Source: Polydactylus sextarius (Eukaryota; Chordata; Actinopteri; Polynemidae). From it: 64,000 nucleotides of DNA. Under the pieces are notes generated by a model, which was given only the letters and a program-made list of their open reading frames with translations, searched no databases and had not been told where the DNA came from. The stretch covers positions 14,604,501 to 14,668,500 of the forward strand of contig CM028918.1 in NCBI GenBank assembly GCA_016801845.1, read 5' to 3'. This document shows, piece after piece, positions 22,401 through 35,800 of the stretch (positions are counted from its first letter, which is position 1; each line of letters starts with the position of its first letter). Made by a program: the position numbers and the translations under genes.

Positions 22401-25010
22401 TCCTGTATCCTTATCCTCCACTAAAAAAAGTACAAGGTGAAATTTCATTCTGCTGAAAAGCAGTGTTTATTGTCTCCAATCTAAATGATCTAGTCTTAAC
22501 TTGCAGTTATAGAAGTTAAGTCAGACACAAAAAGAAGTCTCACACACCAACAGTACATAACAGGATACAGTGAGAACAATGAAATATTGTCTTATTGTTA
22601 GTATCATGCTTTGACATAGTCTTTTAAAAATGCACTTAGGGACATGTGCTGCATTAGCACTTCAGACACAGCTACAAATAAAATGATAACTCTTACTCTT
22701 CTTAAAGGATGCTCCCCAGTTCATGAAGGCACACATGGCCTAGCCAGCGACAGTAAGTAGATATAATATCAGTATGATTAAAAACTCTGGGCCCTGTGGA
22801 TTTTATGACTGCGGACACAATTTATGTCGATAGGCCAACGCTACAATGTAACCAGACTGTGGGTCTGGGCCGGTCTGAGATAACCAGACACGAGTAACTA
22901 ATCCCAGACTCACTGTGTCTCAGCTGGAAGGACAAAGAGACAGACCAGAGTCAAAAGAAATATACCTTGGATTGTTGCCTGTTACAACACAGTTAAGGAG
23001 CAAACACAGAATTCAACTGGACTCACACATAAGCTAATTTTGACCAGAAAAGACTGATTTTTACACACAATGTGTAACTCTTCTAGAAAAAAAAAACATA
23101 CAATAAAGAGGAGAAACAAACAAAACAGTAAGAACAAAAATTGCAATTTATAATTCATGACAAATTCAGGCAATTAGGAAAGTAATAGATACAATAATTT
23201 AAAAAAAACACTAGAAGATATTCAACTGCAGTGATAAGAAAACAGAACAAAGGTTTATAAGTAGATTTTATGGCAGAATTCCTGGCATGAGGTTAATAGA
23301 TAACATGCAAGGGGAAAAACAAACCAAATAAAACTAGTGCAGATGTAATAAATTAGTGGTTGGGGTGATTCATGGCAGCTCCATTATATGTTTGTAGGAC
23401 AAAGAGAGAGACAGAACAGAACATCCACTCCTTCCCATCATTTCACTGGACTCGATCAATCCTGACAGCCGGCCTCTTCTCTCCTTTTATCGCTCACACC
23501 CATTTTTTTTTCTTTTTTTTTTTTTTTTTTTTTGAAGCCATCAGCATCTATCTCATTCGTTACGGCTCTATTATACAGCTCTGCCTAAATAAAATAACAA
23601 ACACATGAATAAATCATAACCAACTTCAATCTCTTTGATTCATAAAGTTTGGATAATTTTTCAGTTTTTCATAAGAGAGGGCTCATTGAGTCGCCATGAC
23701 CCTAAACAGTTTCCAAGGTTATGAAATTGGAAATTGATTGGTGGCAAGCGATGATGGAGAAAGGAGCGAGCTCACAAAATATCCAAATATTCAAATCTCT
23801 CCCTCCCTCTCTCCCTTTTCTCTCTCTCTCTCTCTACTCTCGCTCCTCAAATATCCGTGACCAAATGGACTTATAATTGGAAGTCAGGGGGCCCAGAAAT
23901 ACTCCTCACCTTCTCTCCCAGTCGTCTAGATATTAGTTCTGGTGAGTTACAGGGCTGATATGTGCACATGGGGAGAAGATGAGGGAAAGAGAAAGTCATT
24001 AGGAGGAGGAGCTTGCCGCAAGTATTTGTAAGGGACTTTTCTCAGCCTGTGATTTCTTCCCCTGCTTCTGTTTTTCTTAGGCACACAAACACACTTTCCC
24101 TCGACCATCTTTCCCTCTTTTCCAGCAATGTTTGTCATTATAGCCTGTCCCCTCACATTTGTCGTAATGGGCAGTCACTCGTGATGCTATCATAGGGTAC
24201 TTGGACTGTGTGTGTGTGAGAGAGTGTTTCAGTAGTGATTTGACTTCTCAGGACACTCTTGGAATTTTCCTCACAGGCTCTCAAAATCCCAGCATCAATA
24301 CTGGCTGTGTAGATGTGCTGCTACTTATTGTCATCACATTTTACTCTATAGGGAACCTAAGTCACGCCCATCTACTTCCAGTCCATGGGTCCTATGCTCG
24401 AAAAAATTATTTTATGAAAATTATTCTATGAAACAACATTCTATGCCAAGATAAAAATTATTACCTGGTTCCGTTTGAAATGTGCCATGGTTTTCAAATA
24501 TGATGATTGTGAATTTAAAGATCATTTTTGACATGGAGAGAGCACTGTTTTGTGACAGGCAGCAAACGTTACTTTAGGTTTTTGTGAGACCACGTAGCGG
24601 ACTACAACGCTAGTCTCGCTAAATCTAAGTCCCTATCAAACTCTGACAGCTAACGTTAGCTTAATAGCTAGCTACACAACCTAGGAAAATATCTCACCTG
24701 GTAAGTTTTATCCACCTACTCCTTGTTCTCTCTTCAGCCAGGAAGAGAGAGGGAAAGAAATTCAATGAAAATTTTGCGAGGAGAAATTTTGATGTGACAT
24801 CACCTACGTGACTATTTGGTTCGTGGTCTAACCAGTTACGGGTTTTCAGAAGCATGTAAATCAACGATTACATGACAAACACAGCCTTGACCCACACTAA
24901 TAGTTATCATTTAAATTAAGATGCAGCATTTGTGTTATTCAGGGTAGAAGTCAAAGAAAATCATTTTTGTCTCTCCATTCACTGCAATGTATTTTTTTTT
25001 TTTTCTCAAT
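22400..25010. other. Intergenic stretch, no gene seen
   Basis: Holds a T-run (about 23503-23534), a CT-rich segment near 23800-23840, and a CTAACGTTAGCTTAATAGCT motif around 24650 of the kind common in fish intergenic DNA. No coding exon or complete repeat is recognised. Confidence 0.45.
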
Positions 25011-25013
25011 CTA

Positions 25014-25230
25014 AGGACCCAGTGGTTCAATTGGAAGGAACCAATCAGAAGGTTGGTGATTCGATTCCTGTTTCCTCCGGTCTACATGTCGAGGTGTCCT
25101 GGCTGATCAGTTCAGCCACTGGTGTGTGAATGTGAGTGTGTGTACAATATATAGTTAGAGGTGCTCAATGGGTGAATGTAGTGTAAAGCACTTTGAGTGG
25201 TCACAAAGGACTAGAAAATGCAGTTTATTT
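25014..25230 (+). mobile_element. tRNA-derived SINE, degenerate
   Basis: The tRNA-like head contains CAGTGGTTCAATTGGAAGGA and a B-box-like GATTCGATTCC (25058-25068). The body has CATGTCGAGGTGTCCT, GGTGTGTGAATGTGAGTGTG and GGTGAATGTAGTGTAAAGCACTTTGAGTGG (split here from a longer run), the standard order of a very common fish SINE. It is too diverged in box A to be a tRNA gene. Confidence 0.75.
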
Positions 25231-26331
25231 GCTAACATTAAAATAGTTTAAGGTAGTCCAATAGTTCACTGTGTATACTTTGCATACACAAGTGGGGGGG
25301 CAACACACGAAGGAAATATCTAGTTAGATGAAGCCCTTTCATCAGTCCAGTCTCTCAGGTTTGTGGACCTGCTGTAGTGAACACATTTTAAACTACTTAG
25401 CACTTTAGTTCGTAAATATATTTGTGCTAGATAATTTGCAACAATATGAATTTCTGAACTGAATTAACAACTTCCAGCTGCACACTGCCTGCAGGTGTTT
25501 CACATCCACATCTCTGACTTCACTGAAAAAAGAAAATCTGAATGGAAGACTCCACAATTTCTTCTTTGTTTTGCTGGTGAATCATCACAATGAGGATTTT
25601 GCATTTCTTGATAAATGGTTAAATGACTTCAATTCTTCCTGTGATTATCTGATTAATTCAATAATAACTCACAGATGCTGAAATTGTGGTTATACAACAT
25701 ACAAAGCAACAACATGACCTCATGGTACTGTGTATTCCTCCAACTTTTCTCTCAGCTGTTGAGCTTTACCTTGGAGGGACAGTGTTGTAGCTTAGGTTGT
25801 AATAACTTTATTTATGTATCACTTTGCATTTATTTTTGTGCAGAAAGCCTCTGAGGCTCAGTCATTGTCTGAGCCGAGATGTTTGTTGTTCTTTAAGACC
25901 TGAATATTCCTGTAGTCGGCCTGTAATGGTGGCAAGCAGCACGGATCATGTACAGTCGTTGCCACAGGCCAACGATGGTCCTGACCTGCTGACTACTCAG
26001 AGTGAGACCTGCTTGCTGGTGCCGAGCTACTAAGTGCTTGCCAAGGTTGTCCATTCAGTCCACCCCAGCCTTGTTATATTCATCCACAGACTGAAAGAAG
26101 CAAAAAGTTCAGATATATAAGAATTGCTTGAAGGTCCATGTGTTGGTGTTGTTTTTGACACTGTTTCTATGTTATTATATATTTATTTAGTAATGTAGAT
26201 TTCGGTTCCTGTTCAGGCTCCTATGGTGTTGACCATGAGGGATGTGGACAGCAGGGGATTGTGGGTGGAGGAGAACTGGGAGCAATAACACCTCAAGCCA
26301 CTCTGAGGGTGATGCGCAAGCAGATGTACAT

Positions 26332-26332
<1 letters not shown>

Positions 26333-26388
<56 letters not shown>
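26333..26388 (+). repeat. (CA)28 microsatellite
   Basis: Uninterrupted CA dinucleotides over 56 bp, ending in CAGACACTGAC. Confidence 0.97.
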
Positions 26389-26393
<5 letters not shown>

Positions 26394-28326
26394 TGACAAG
26401 GAGTCAGAAAGTCCTATTTGCTTCAGAGTCCTTATTTCTTCCTGGTGGGTGTTGAGTCCCCCATTGTCTGAATTGAATAGGACATGTCTCTGGATCTATG
26501 AATCCTATTATGAAGGAAGTAAAAAGAGGAGAAAGAGAGGAAGAAGAAAGATGGGCAGATGGATTATAAATGGAGCGATACAGCAATGGAACATGTACAG
26601 ACACTGTCCTCGTCAGACAGACGACAGCACTGATCATTTGTTCAAATGCTAAAAATGGCTCATGTCTGTGTTTTCTTAACAAAAGACAACTTATGACTGT
26701 GTGAATAATGACTGTCTCCTCTCAGTAGAATTGGCAAAATAGTGTGATATTATACAGCCACAGGATGGAAGTCAGCATGGATAGTTAGACATACAAGATG
26801 TATGTCTTTACAATCCTGTCTTATAAAAAATTGATATACATATATACATTTTTTAGGCTGTGAAGCTTCCTATATTATGTTTTTATCAACACTCTAAGGA
26901 AGCATTGCTATCTGAAAGTTGTCTGAAAACATTCAGTGTTATATTTCTTTTGTTTTGTTTCTAATATCTGGTCCTGGAAACTTAATAACACACAAGGATC
27001 AGAATATTTAAATGCAATATTTCCCTAAAAATAACCAAGCTGTTTTAGCTCAAGCCATGAAAAGACAAGAGAGCATTTGTATTCATTGTGAAAATTTATC
27101 ATTTTCAATTTCCATGTATGTTAGATAATGAGATTTTCTAGTTTGGGCTCAGCAGACCAGTTATGAAGCAACTTTGTCCTTCACTTCAAAATTTGCTAAC
27201 TCTGTATCCTGAGATCTGCTCCACCATGATCACCACAGAGTGACTAACTGTGTGTTTGTCTTCTAAAAGTTACTTTAAAACATGGCCTCTGTGTGTGCAT
27301 GTGAGCCACAGGTCACAGGTAAAAGGAAGAATCAACAAAACACCTGACTTTAACACAGCTGAGTAAAACTGACCTTAACCTCGTGCTTATTATTGTAACC
27401 GTGACAACAAGGTCAGATACACCTGATGCAAGTGACAGACAGTCAAGGTCAGTGTGATTCTGACAGTCACACACTGTCGGTTTACGTTGATATAGCATGA
27501 ACTCTGTTGGTGATGGAGTCTTTGAAACACATGGTGTCCACACTGTAGAGGTTGACATAGTAATTGGACACTTGGCCACCAAATGTTTCCTGGGAAGTAA
27601 CAGCAGTGACCATGCAAGTGAAGAAGATAATAATAAGACTGGAGGACAGTTAGTAGCATCCATTATTTTTATTTTACATTTAATGTGCTGAAGCCCAGAG
27701 CCTGAAGAACAAAACATGTTTAAATGTGGAAATATTTACAGTCTGAACTCTATATGGTTGTTTAAGCGAGAAGAACTGCCAAATAATTTCAAATGATAAA
27801 CATACAAAATATGAGTGTCAATATCGTATCATTGGAAATTCAATAGTAATAAAAAAAAAAGAAAAAGGTTATGTGCCATTAAACGCTGTTATAAATTGGA
27901 GAAAAAGTGAAAATGTATTATTGTATTTGCCTTTATTTTGCAGTCAAGGGCAAATGCTTAAAAAAAAAAAAACTGAAAACATTTAAATATGAATTGAGCT
28001 GTGAAAGATGACTGGAAGTTGCCATATTTAGGTGACAAATAGACAAATTTCTCTAATATCCACCAAGTCAGCTTTCTTCAAATGTTGTGTCTCTGCTGAA
28101 GTCAGATAAACATCCCATCTGTCTGTCTGTCAGGTAAAAAAAACCTGTGCATTGTTCATTGCTGTGGTCAAACACACACACACACACACATGCTTACAAA
28201 TGGACATGTGCACACACGGTTCCTCGGGGGCTAAGTGTCAGGAAATGAGATCTGGATCAACAGGGGAGGAAGTGGAATTCTAAAATAAGAAAAACAAATC
28301 AACACCACAGAAACAATTTGGCCTCC

Positions 28327-28335
28327 GTGTGTGTT

Positions 28336-28373
<38 letters not shown>

Positions 28374-28388
28374 TGTGTGTGTGTGTGT
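28327..28388 (+). repeat. (GT)n microsatellite, interrupted
   Basis: 62 bp of GT with TTGTA and GTA interruptions, so a compound or ageing repeat. Confidence 0.95.
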
Positions 28389-29595
28389 AAAACAAGTGTA
28401 AATGAAATGATCTGCACGCTGTAATTGCTTTCTGCTTGATGACTGAGAGAAGAGACAAAGACATGGACCAACCAAAAAAACAGACAATCTGGGAGTAAAG
28501 GCACTCAGAGACTTGGAGGAAGTGTACGCACCTGATAATTAAATGTGATTACTTCTGGAAAGGCTCCAGCTTCAGGATGCTTTCACAGGTTAAACGTGTC
28601 TGAGCAATTTCTCAGCGTTGAAAACCCAAAAATAGACTTTGATGATGTGGTTGATACAACTGAAGTATCGCAAGGTAATGAAGTGAGAGTTTCTATCAAC
28701 ACTGATGTTTCTGTTTCTCACCGTACTGTCCCTGCACTGTGCCTCATAAGAAAAGAAGAAATTATTTAAATAAAGAATTAATTTCCTTTAAAGCCGCAAG
28801 CTATGATGACTGAGATGTAACAATTTAAAGCACAATGTTAAGTTAGATTTCTTCTGAATGTTAAAAGAAGAAAAGAAAGAAATGTGCAGCTGCAGAGTCT
28901 GTCAGAGCGACGCATGGGAAGCTGCTAACATGTAATCACGGCGATGCAGCTCAGTGTGACGGAGCGGTGTGACGCACTTTGAGGTCGTTTCCACTGGATG
29001 AATGGCGACAGCTAAAGGGTGATATGTTTAACAAGTTTGTGACACGGAGATCGTGTGACGTGGGTGGATAGAAAGGTGCTCAGGATAAAAAGAGAGATTT
29101 GTAAAGCTAGTCTGAGGTGATCTCATTGTGGAGGCTGTCGTAAATTTTTAATCTGTTTGTGTTTATTTGATGTCTTATTTTATGTCTACATTCCCCAGTA
29201 ATTTTCTAGGTGGTGTCCTAGATTTCACTTTCAGTTTGCATTTATTTAAATTATTCATTTATTATTAGCAGCTTAGCTTTGTTCTGCATACTTTTCTGCT
29301 TTTCTGTAGACAAGTCTGCTAACCTGCTGTGCGCTGATTAATGGACTCCAGTTAACACCATCATTAAGTAGCGACACTGTCTGTATTTTCACTATAATTA
29401 GAAACTGACCATTTGTTCCGCGGAAATGTTTTAGGAGGTGGAAATAACCTGTAAAATAAAGCTTTAACAATAGGTTTGTCATCATAAATTGCAGAGAACT
29501 GTGTCCTTGAATCTTGTAAAGATTAAGCACAAATTAGTAAAAAGTTGCTTGCACAATGTGAACGATTATGTTTCACCACAAACACACTGGTGTTA

Positions 29596-29597
<2 letters not shown>

Positions 29598-29679
<82 letters not shown>

Positions 29680-29780
29680 ATTTTATTTTTTTTTTAAAGT
29701 GACAAACTAACAAACTGTTACTTACGTACTTACTTATAATATTATATATATAATATTATATTATATATATATATATATAT
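29598..29780. repeat. (AT)39 microsatellite and adjoining AT palindromes
   Basis: 29599-29676 is uninterrupted AT (78 bp). A T-run follows, then ATATTATATATA-type palindromes at about 29736-29780. The tract is self-complementary and cruciform-prone. Confidence 0.95.
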
Positions 29781-30526
29781 AATGTGGTATATTATTGGAC
29801 TGAAGTTTGTTGCCCATACGAGATTTTTGTTTTCTCTTTATTCTTATTCACAAACTGAGAAAATACAGGAAAAAGGATTTTTGGCTTCCTCCAATATTAC
29901 GACAGTTCATTTGTCACAAAAAAAAAAAAAAAAAGCGTTATCACTTTTATTTTTCATTTCTGGTGCAAGCTCAGACTTCATAGGTGACTTACTATCAGGA
30001 CGAACATTACTTATTCACAGGATTTTTATTTATTTTATTTTTTTTCTTTCATCTGCAGCAGAGGCCCTGCAGGTGGACAGAAAAATATTCTGCTCAGTTG
30101 TTTACTCACGGATGTGGTTTTCAGGTGCATGTAAATACCTTCACCTTAAAAAGACCCCATGACCGGTAACTGCTTGTCCTCGTGCTTGTAAACATTTATT
30201 AAATGCCTGGTAGCTTTAAAGCAGAGTTTAATGGTCTAGAGGAAGTGAATCTTGTTCTTTAAAAAAAAAAAGTGTTAAAGATGTTGTGAATTGCCAGAGA
30301 GGTCAGAGTGACTAAAAGGGTTGGTGACATACAAGAGAAAGAAAGAAGCAGAGGTGAAGAGATAAAGCGAGACAAAAGAGAAGCGACTTACCTTTTCAAC
30401 CTTTACAGACGGTTACACTGTCAGCATCCCTCTTCAGTGCAGCGACAGTCTGAGAACAGCAACCCCAACGGGAAGGTGACATTTACCTTGTTCATGGGCT
30501 ACGAAGAGCCCTCTACTTCTCAATAG

Positions 30527-30527
<1 letters not shown>

Positions 30528-30574
<47 letters not shown>
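30528..30574 (+). repeat. (CA)n microsatellite
   Basis: 47 bp of uninterrupted CA. Confidence 0.95.
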
Positions 30575-30576
<2 letters not shown>

Positions 30577-30977
30577 TACAGCTCTTGACAGCGTCAACGT
30601 TTCCATTTAGCCCTGAACTTGTGCCAATTTGAATGTCTCTGAAGAGCAGAGCGGCTCTTTTCAAAAAGCGAGGGCGGAGAGAGAGAGAAAGAGAGAGAAA
30701 GCGTACAGGTGTGTGTAGTCAGATGAAATTTTCAGATGAATACTTGCCTGCGTGAGGTTTCTGAACACATGCATCACTGGTTAAGAAAATCAGATATTGA
30801 GGCAGCCAGGAGACTGGCGTGGTGCGTGCAAAACATTGCGAGTTGTTATATCAGATTTTTCAGATCAGAATTCAGAACTCACACCTCGTGTGTTTTTTTT
30901 GTTTGTTTTTTTTTCCCTGTGTGTGATGATAGTGGTCTTTTTCACAGAGGACATTTTGACATGTTGCAGTAGGGAAT

Positions 30978-30979
<2 letters not shown>

Positions 30980-31014
<35 letters not shown>
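30980..31014 (+). repeat. (CA)n microsatellite
   Basis: About 34 bp of uninterrupted CA following GAATGCG. Confidence 0.95.
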
Positions 31015-31017
<3 letters not shown>

Positions 31018-31788
31018 TCATGGCTTAACAGGAGCCTTAAATAGAACAGATGGGTTGATAAAGTTACAGGTAACACCTGCGCTTTATATGAGTCAAAATG
31101 TCTGCTGTGAAAAACCGCAGCCCTTTCATGGGTTACAGTTTGTCTGCAGGTGCTGTCGCTCTCAGGAAACAGTAGCTGTGTCCAAAATCACTCCTTTTTT
31201 TTAGATAGATTATATTTACCCCCTGACATCTTTAGACTTCAGATTTAGAGTGTGAAATTTGTCCTAAAAATGCCAACAATGGAACAAAAAGTGTCTATGA
31301 TGCACATTTTTCATACACCCAAGACTACACTGAAGAGAACGTGCAAAATAACAAAGATTTTGAAATGTCTGAGCTCTTGGGTTACTGTGAATTAGAGTAT
31401 ATTTGTGTGGCTTGGTTATATTCAATTTATGTCACATGATTAGAGTTTAGTTACATTTGTGTAACATGTTGAAAAATGTATAATATCAGTACAAACTAGA
31501 GCCCAAATTAATGAACATGTTGATTTTGCTCTTTTTTCACACTTGTTAATACAGTACATTATCACACCTTAACCATAATTATCTTAATGGGAGGTAATTT
31601 AAAAGGTAATTGATATAAGTTATATTAATAGGGAAATTAATTGGTATTCAAGCTAATTTAAAGTAGTGGCTGAAATCAATATTGTGATATAATGACCATG
31701 ATTTTGAATAGAACATTTTTATTAATCAAACAGATGCTTATGATGACACCAGTGAAAATACCCTACTCCTGCGTGGTGTGTCTGCATG

Positions 31789-31790
<2 letters not shown>

Positions 31791-31835
<45 letters not shown>
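31791..31835 (+). repeat. (TG)n microsatellite
   Basis: 45 bp of uninterrupted TG. Confidence 0.95.
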
Positions 31836-31840
<5 letters not shown>

Positions 31841-34189
31841 GCAGTTGAGTCCTGCCCTTCTGACATAAAAACTCTGTCTTGGCATATTTCCTTAGGAAAT
31901 GCAGCTACAGTATCTATTGCAGGTAAAAGTCTCATCTGTCACAGAGAGAGAGAGATGGGGAAGAAGCAGCAGTGACAGATAAGTTATGCTCTTCACCTCT
32001 GACACACACACACACACATGCACGCAGGAAACTCATCTTAAATCTACTCGTCTTTTGTCAGTGTTTCAATTTCATTGAACAGCTACTGCACCACTGAGAG
32101 GGAGGGAGAGAGGGACAGGGCTGCAGCTGCAGAGGAATGACAGAACAAAGAAAAGTGTCACTGTCATCAAGACTGAACCAACAAAATGAATAAAGCTCCT
32201 CTAAATTTCTCTTTACTTCAGTCGGGATCCTCCTTTCATCTGTGATCTGCTGGCAGAGCACCCAGGGTGACTTAACTTATCCTTTAAGTTGTTTACTTGT
32301 TTTCATGCAGCTCTGCAGCCCCGTGGCCAAAACTCCTTCTTCTTCTTCTTCTTCTTAGCACATCACATCACAGCTCTGCTGCTATTGTCCCTTTCAGTTG
32401 ATGCACACTATATCGTTCAGTGACGGAGCAGACCTGCCAAATTCTGATGCGACTGTCTTTAAGAAATGACTTAATATAATACAATATAACATCGCTGTGC
32501 TCTTGAAAACTTCAGCTAGGAAAAAATGGAAAAAAACAACATTTTCTATAAATAGAAAAAGAATCCAGAGCTTCTGAAAAGTTGTATTCTAAAGCCCCGA
32601 AACGCATATATAGTATCTTGACATAAAAAGTTCTTTCTTGACCTTTGAAACAGTAGCTGATATTTTATTAACTTTATATTTAAACTACATTGCAACCGAA
32701 CAGCATGTCCAGTGAGTAACTAAAAGAAAAATAACTAAGAAGTTTTTTTGTGTGTTTTGTTTTTCAGCCCTGACCTGAAGTTGTCCATCTTGAGGACGCC
32801 TTGAGGGAATCCTTCTAAATTGGGTTCAAACACTCAAATGTGCTCAAGGTTGAAATAATTAGAGTTTGATGGCAAAAGTGTGACCTTGCTGAAAAAAAAT
32901 TAAAATAAAGATTTTTGCCTTGTGAATAACTCAGCAACACCTTCAGGGAAAACAAACAAAATCAAAACAATATTATGAACAACAGTAAGTTAAAAAAATA
33001 CACTCAAGTATTTAATTAATACTTTTACTATATAGTGCATGTGATGAACACATTTGATATTGACTGACACTATTGATCAGCAGAAGCACACAGAGGTGAT
33101 GCTAATTCAAGTATCTTGACCTTCATTAGAAAATATTTAAGAGCTGGCATTGAACTTTAGAAGCTTTCCTTGAAAATGGCTTCACAATAAATCCAAAGAC
33201 TCTGCCGCCATTTCTGATGAACTGCTTCTCCTCCTTATCTCTGTTCCCTTCTTCACATCTCCCTGTTCATTCATTCTCATTTGTGTTTTACTCTCCGTTT
33301 AATTTTTCATCTGTGGCCTCTCAACAGCTGAATGGGAAACATTTACAGCAGCTTAACAGTTATTTCAGTCACATCTCATACATTCATACTTACTTTTGGA
33401 GGATGTGACTTTCTTTTAATGTGTAATATGGTCAATTGGAGCCACAGATGGTGTTCATTAACAGTATCAGTAAATCAGCATTAGACTGATAATGTTGATA
33501 AAGGTTATATATTCAGTCTTGGTTACGTTGAGTGTGTGTGTGTGTGTGTGTGGACGGGAGGCTGGGGAGGGAATATTGGTATTCAAAACAAAGCAGCCAG
33601 ACTTTTATTTTGGAGAGCAGGTACAGTAATTCAGTGTTCACTTCTGTGCTGCTTGAACGCACATAAACACATGCGCGCGCACACACACACACAAGATACA
33701 TGGTGGGTGACAACAAAAAGCAACAGGGGAATTTAATCAGTATTTAAATTGAAACGAATTGGACTGTCATCACAGCATAATTTGGATTGTAAACTGTGTC
33801 TTTTCAGTGCCCCAAGGTAGGTGTGTGTTCGTGTGTGTGTGTGTCTGCCAGTGATGAGACAGGGTGCTCTCCATTGTTGTCTCGCAGTTTTCAATTTGAG
33901 GGTCATTTGTTTGCATTATCCAGTTTATGACAGGCGGGGAGGGAGAATGCCACTGTTGTATCTGATTCTAATTATTTAGCAGCTGTAAAACACTTGTCGC
34001 CGCCTCTCCTGTTTGCCTCCACCTCATTTGTCTCCCATCGTCTTTTTTTTTTTTTTTTTTTTTTCCTGTCTTCTGCTCCTCGCACATTTGTTTTTTTTCT
34101 CAGCAGTGGTTAATAGTAGCGGTACTGTTTAAAAAACACCAACATTTGGCAGAAATTGATATGATTTAATGATTTAATTAAAAATACGT

Positions 34190-34480
34190 AGATGATTGAT
34201 ATTAATTTCATCTGTGAAAGCCTTGCCCAGTTGCCGCCTTCAAATTGGGACAATTTTGCCATCTCAGGTGAAGAAGTTTCTATGAGCATCTGCAGAAAAC
34301 TTGGAGTGACCGGTTGAGTTAGTTTCCCTGTAGAGGTATTCCAGGCACATCCTATTGGGAATTGACCTCCAAGACAGCTCACTATGTGTGGGAATACCCT
34401 GGGATTCCCCAGAGAAAGCAGGTAAGATGACAGGATGGAGGGATGTCTGGGTTAGCGTGCTCAACCTGCTAGCACATTTC
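34190..34480 (-). repeat. Dispersed fish repeat fragment, degenerate
   Basis: On the minus strand this reads like a common teleost interspersed repeat: GGGAATCCCAGGGTATTCCC, then GATGTGCCTGGAATACCTCT and CTCAACCGGTCACTCC. In better copies these correspond to a GGACGTGCCYGGAACACCTC-type core. Family name unknown. Confidence 0.5.
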
Positions 34481-34801
34481 CACTTCATTTTATCCCACAC
34501 ACACACACACACACACTTCTGTGCAACACAAACCTATATACATACCCAAGAGAAACAACACCTTTAACAGTTTTTCAGGACAGATGCCATCTCTCTCCAT
34601 CTCACCATCTCTGTCTCTCTTATTCGCCTTTTCAGAAATTAATCAGGCGACGTGTACTTGGGAAATGAGGTGACATTTTCTTATAATGAGAGCGATGGGT
34701 GGAAGGGAAGGAATCACCCCGGTTCCAGGGCCTGCCATCGACGGAGATTGACATTTTCCATTACAGAGTCAAAATGTACATGTGTTGCTCCGTCTGAGTT
34801 G

Positions 34802-34946
<145 letters not shown>

Positions 34947-34947
34947 T

Positions 34948-35033
34948 GTTACAGCCATATCCCAAAGTCCATGTGGCATCAGACGCCAAGGAGGTCATCC
35001 ATCTTGTTACAGCCATATCCCAAAGTCCATGTG
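34948..35033 (+). repeat. 28-bp direct repeat with 58-bp period
   Basis: The segment starting GTTACAGCCATATCCCAAAG at 34948-34975 recurs identically at 35006-35033, a local tandem duplication beside the TG array. Confidence 0.95.
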
Positions 35034-35296
35034 TGTGCACATTTTGAGTGTATACTGTATGTGCTGAGGTGGTTGTGCATGTGTGTGACACCCATGTGTG
35101 TGTCTACATGAGAGTGTGTGTGTGTGTGTGTAGAAGGTGGCCGTAAGGTGAAAAAGCATGATTTATGGAAGGGAGTGGTGCTGGAAAGCTCTAGGTACAG
35201 CAACGCCTGTAAATCCTGATAAAAAACCTGGATAGAAGCAATTTAATGCCATCAATCTTCCTACCTAGGGGCTGTGATATATTGGCAGGTAGAAAG

Positions 35297-35408
<112 letters not shown>

Positions 35409-35544
35409 AAAATTAAACAGGTAAACAAAACTCATTCCTCAGGTAGACGATCCTGCAGTTCACATGTTGGCAGTTTTGTGGATTTTTACATAAAGAATAT
35501 GAACATACACACCTTCAAATCAAGTTAAGCTTGATTTTATTCAT

Positions 35545-35800
35545 TCATAAGCATAAATTTACCTCAAAGGGGTTTGACAATTTGCACTGCATTATGACAC
35601 CATGTGTCCTAAGACCCTTAAATCGGATGAGGATAAACTCTGAAAAACACCCTTGAGAAAACATGAAGAAGAGCAGCAGAGGAGGGATCTGTCTCCCAGG
35701 GTTGGACAGACATGCAATTGATGTTTTATGTACAGAATAGAGCGACATAATCCACATTAATATTAATGAAGGATACGATTTGGGGAAAACATCGAGCAAC
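35545..35800 (+). repeat. Dispersed fish repeat (recognisable family)
   Basis: Ordered phrases of a very common teleost interspersed repeat: TTTACCTCAAAGGGGTTTGA, CAATTTGCACTGCATTATGA, GATGAGGATAAACTCTGAAA, AGCAGAGGAGGGATCTGTCT, CAGACATGCAATTGATGT. The 187-codon minus-strand ORF over this region (36108-35545) is an artefact of the repeat. Confidence 0.72.

Larger units (their letters stand above)
25231..29590. other. Intergenic stretch, microsatellites only
   Basis: Includes (CA)28 at 26333-26388, a CA run near 28171-28190 and a GT-rich array at 28327-28388. ORFs across these are repeat-driven (HTHT/CVCV). A relatively CpG-rich patch lies at about 28905-29060, but no gene start is visible beside it. 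Confidence 0.45.
29790..34190. other. Intergenic stretch, microsatellites only
   Basis: CA arrays at 30528-30574 and 30980-31014, a GT array at 31791-31835, T-run near 34045-34064, GT near 33535-33552. ORFs such as 30797-31204 run through the CA arrays and resemble no family I know. Confidence 0.45.

Noticed and set aside
25014..25080. tRNA gene on the plus strand
   Set aside because: Degenerate box A and a SINE body downstream.
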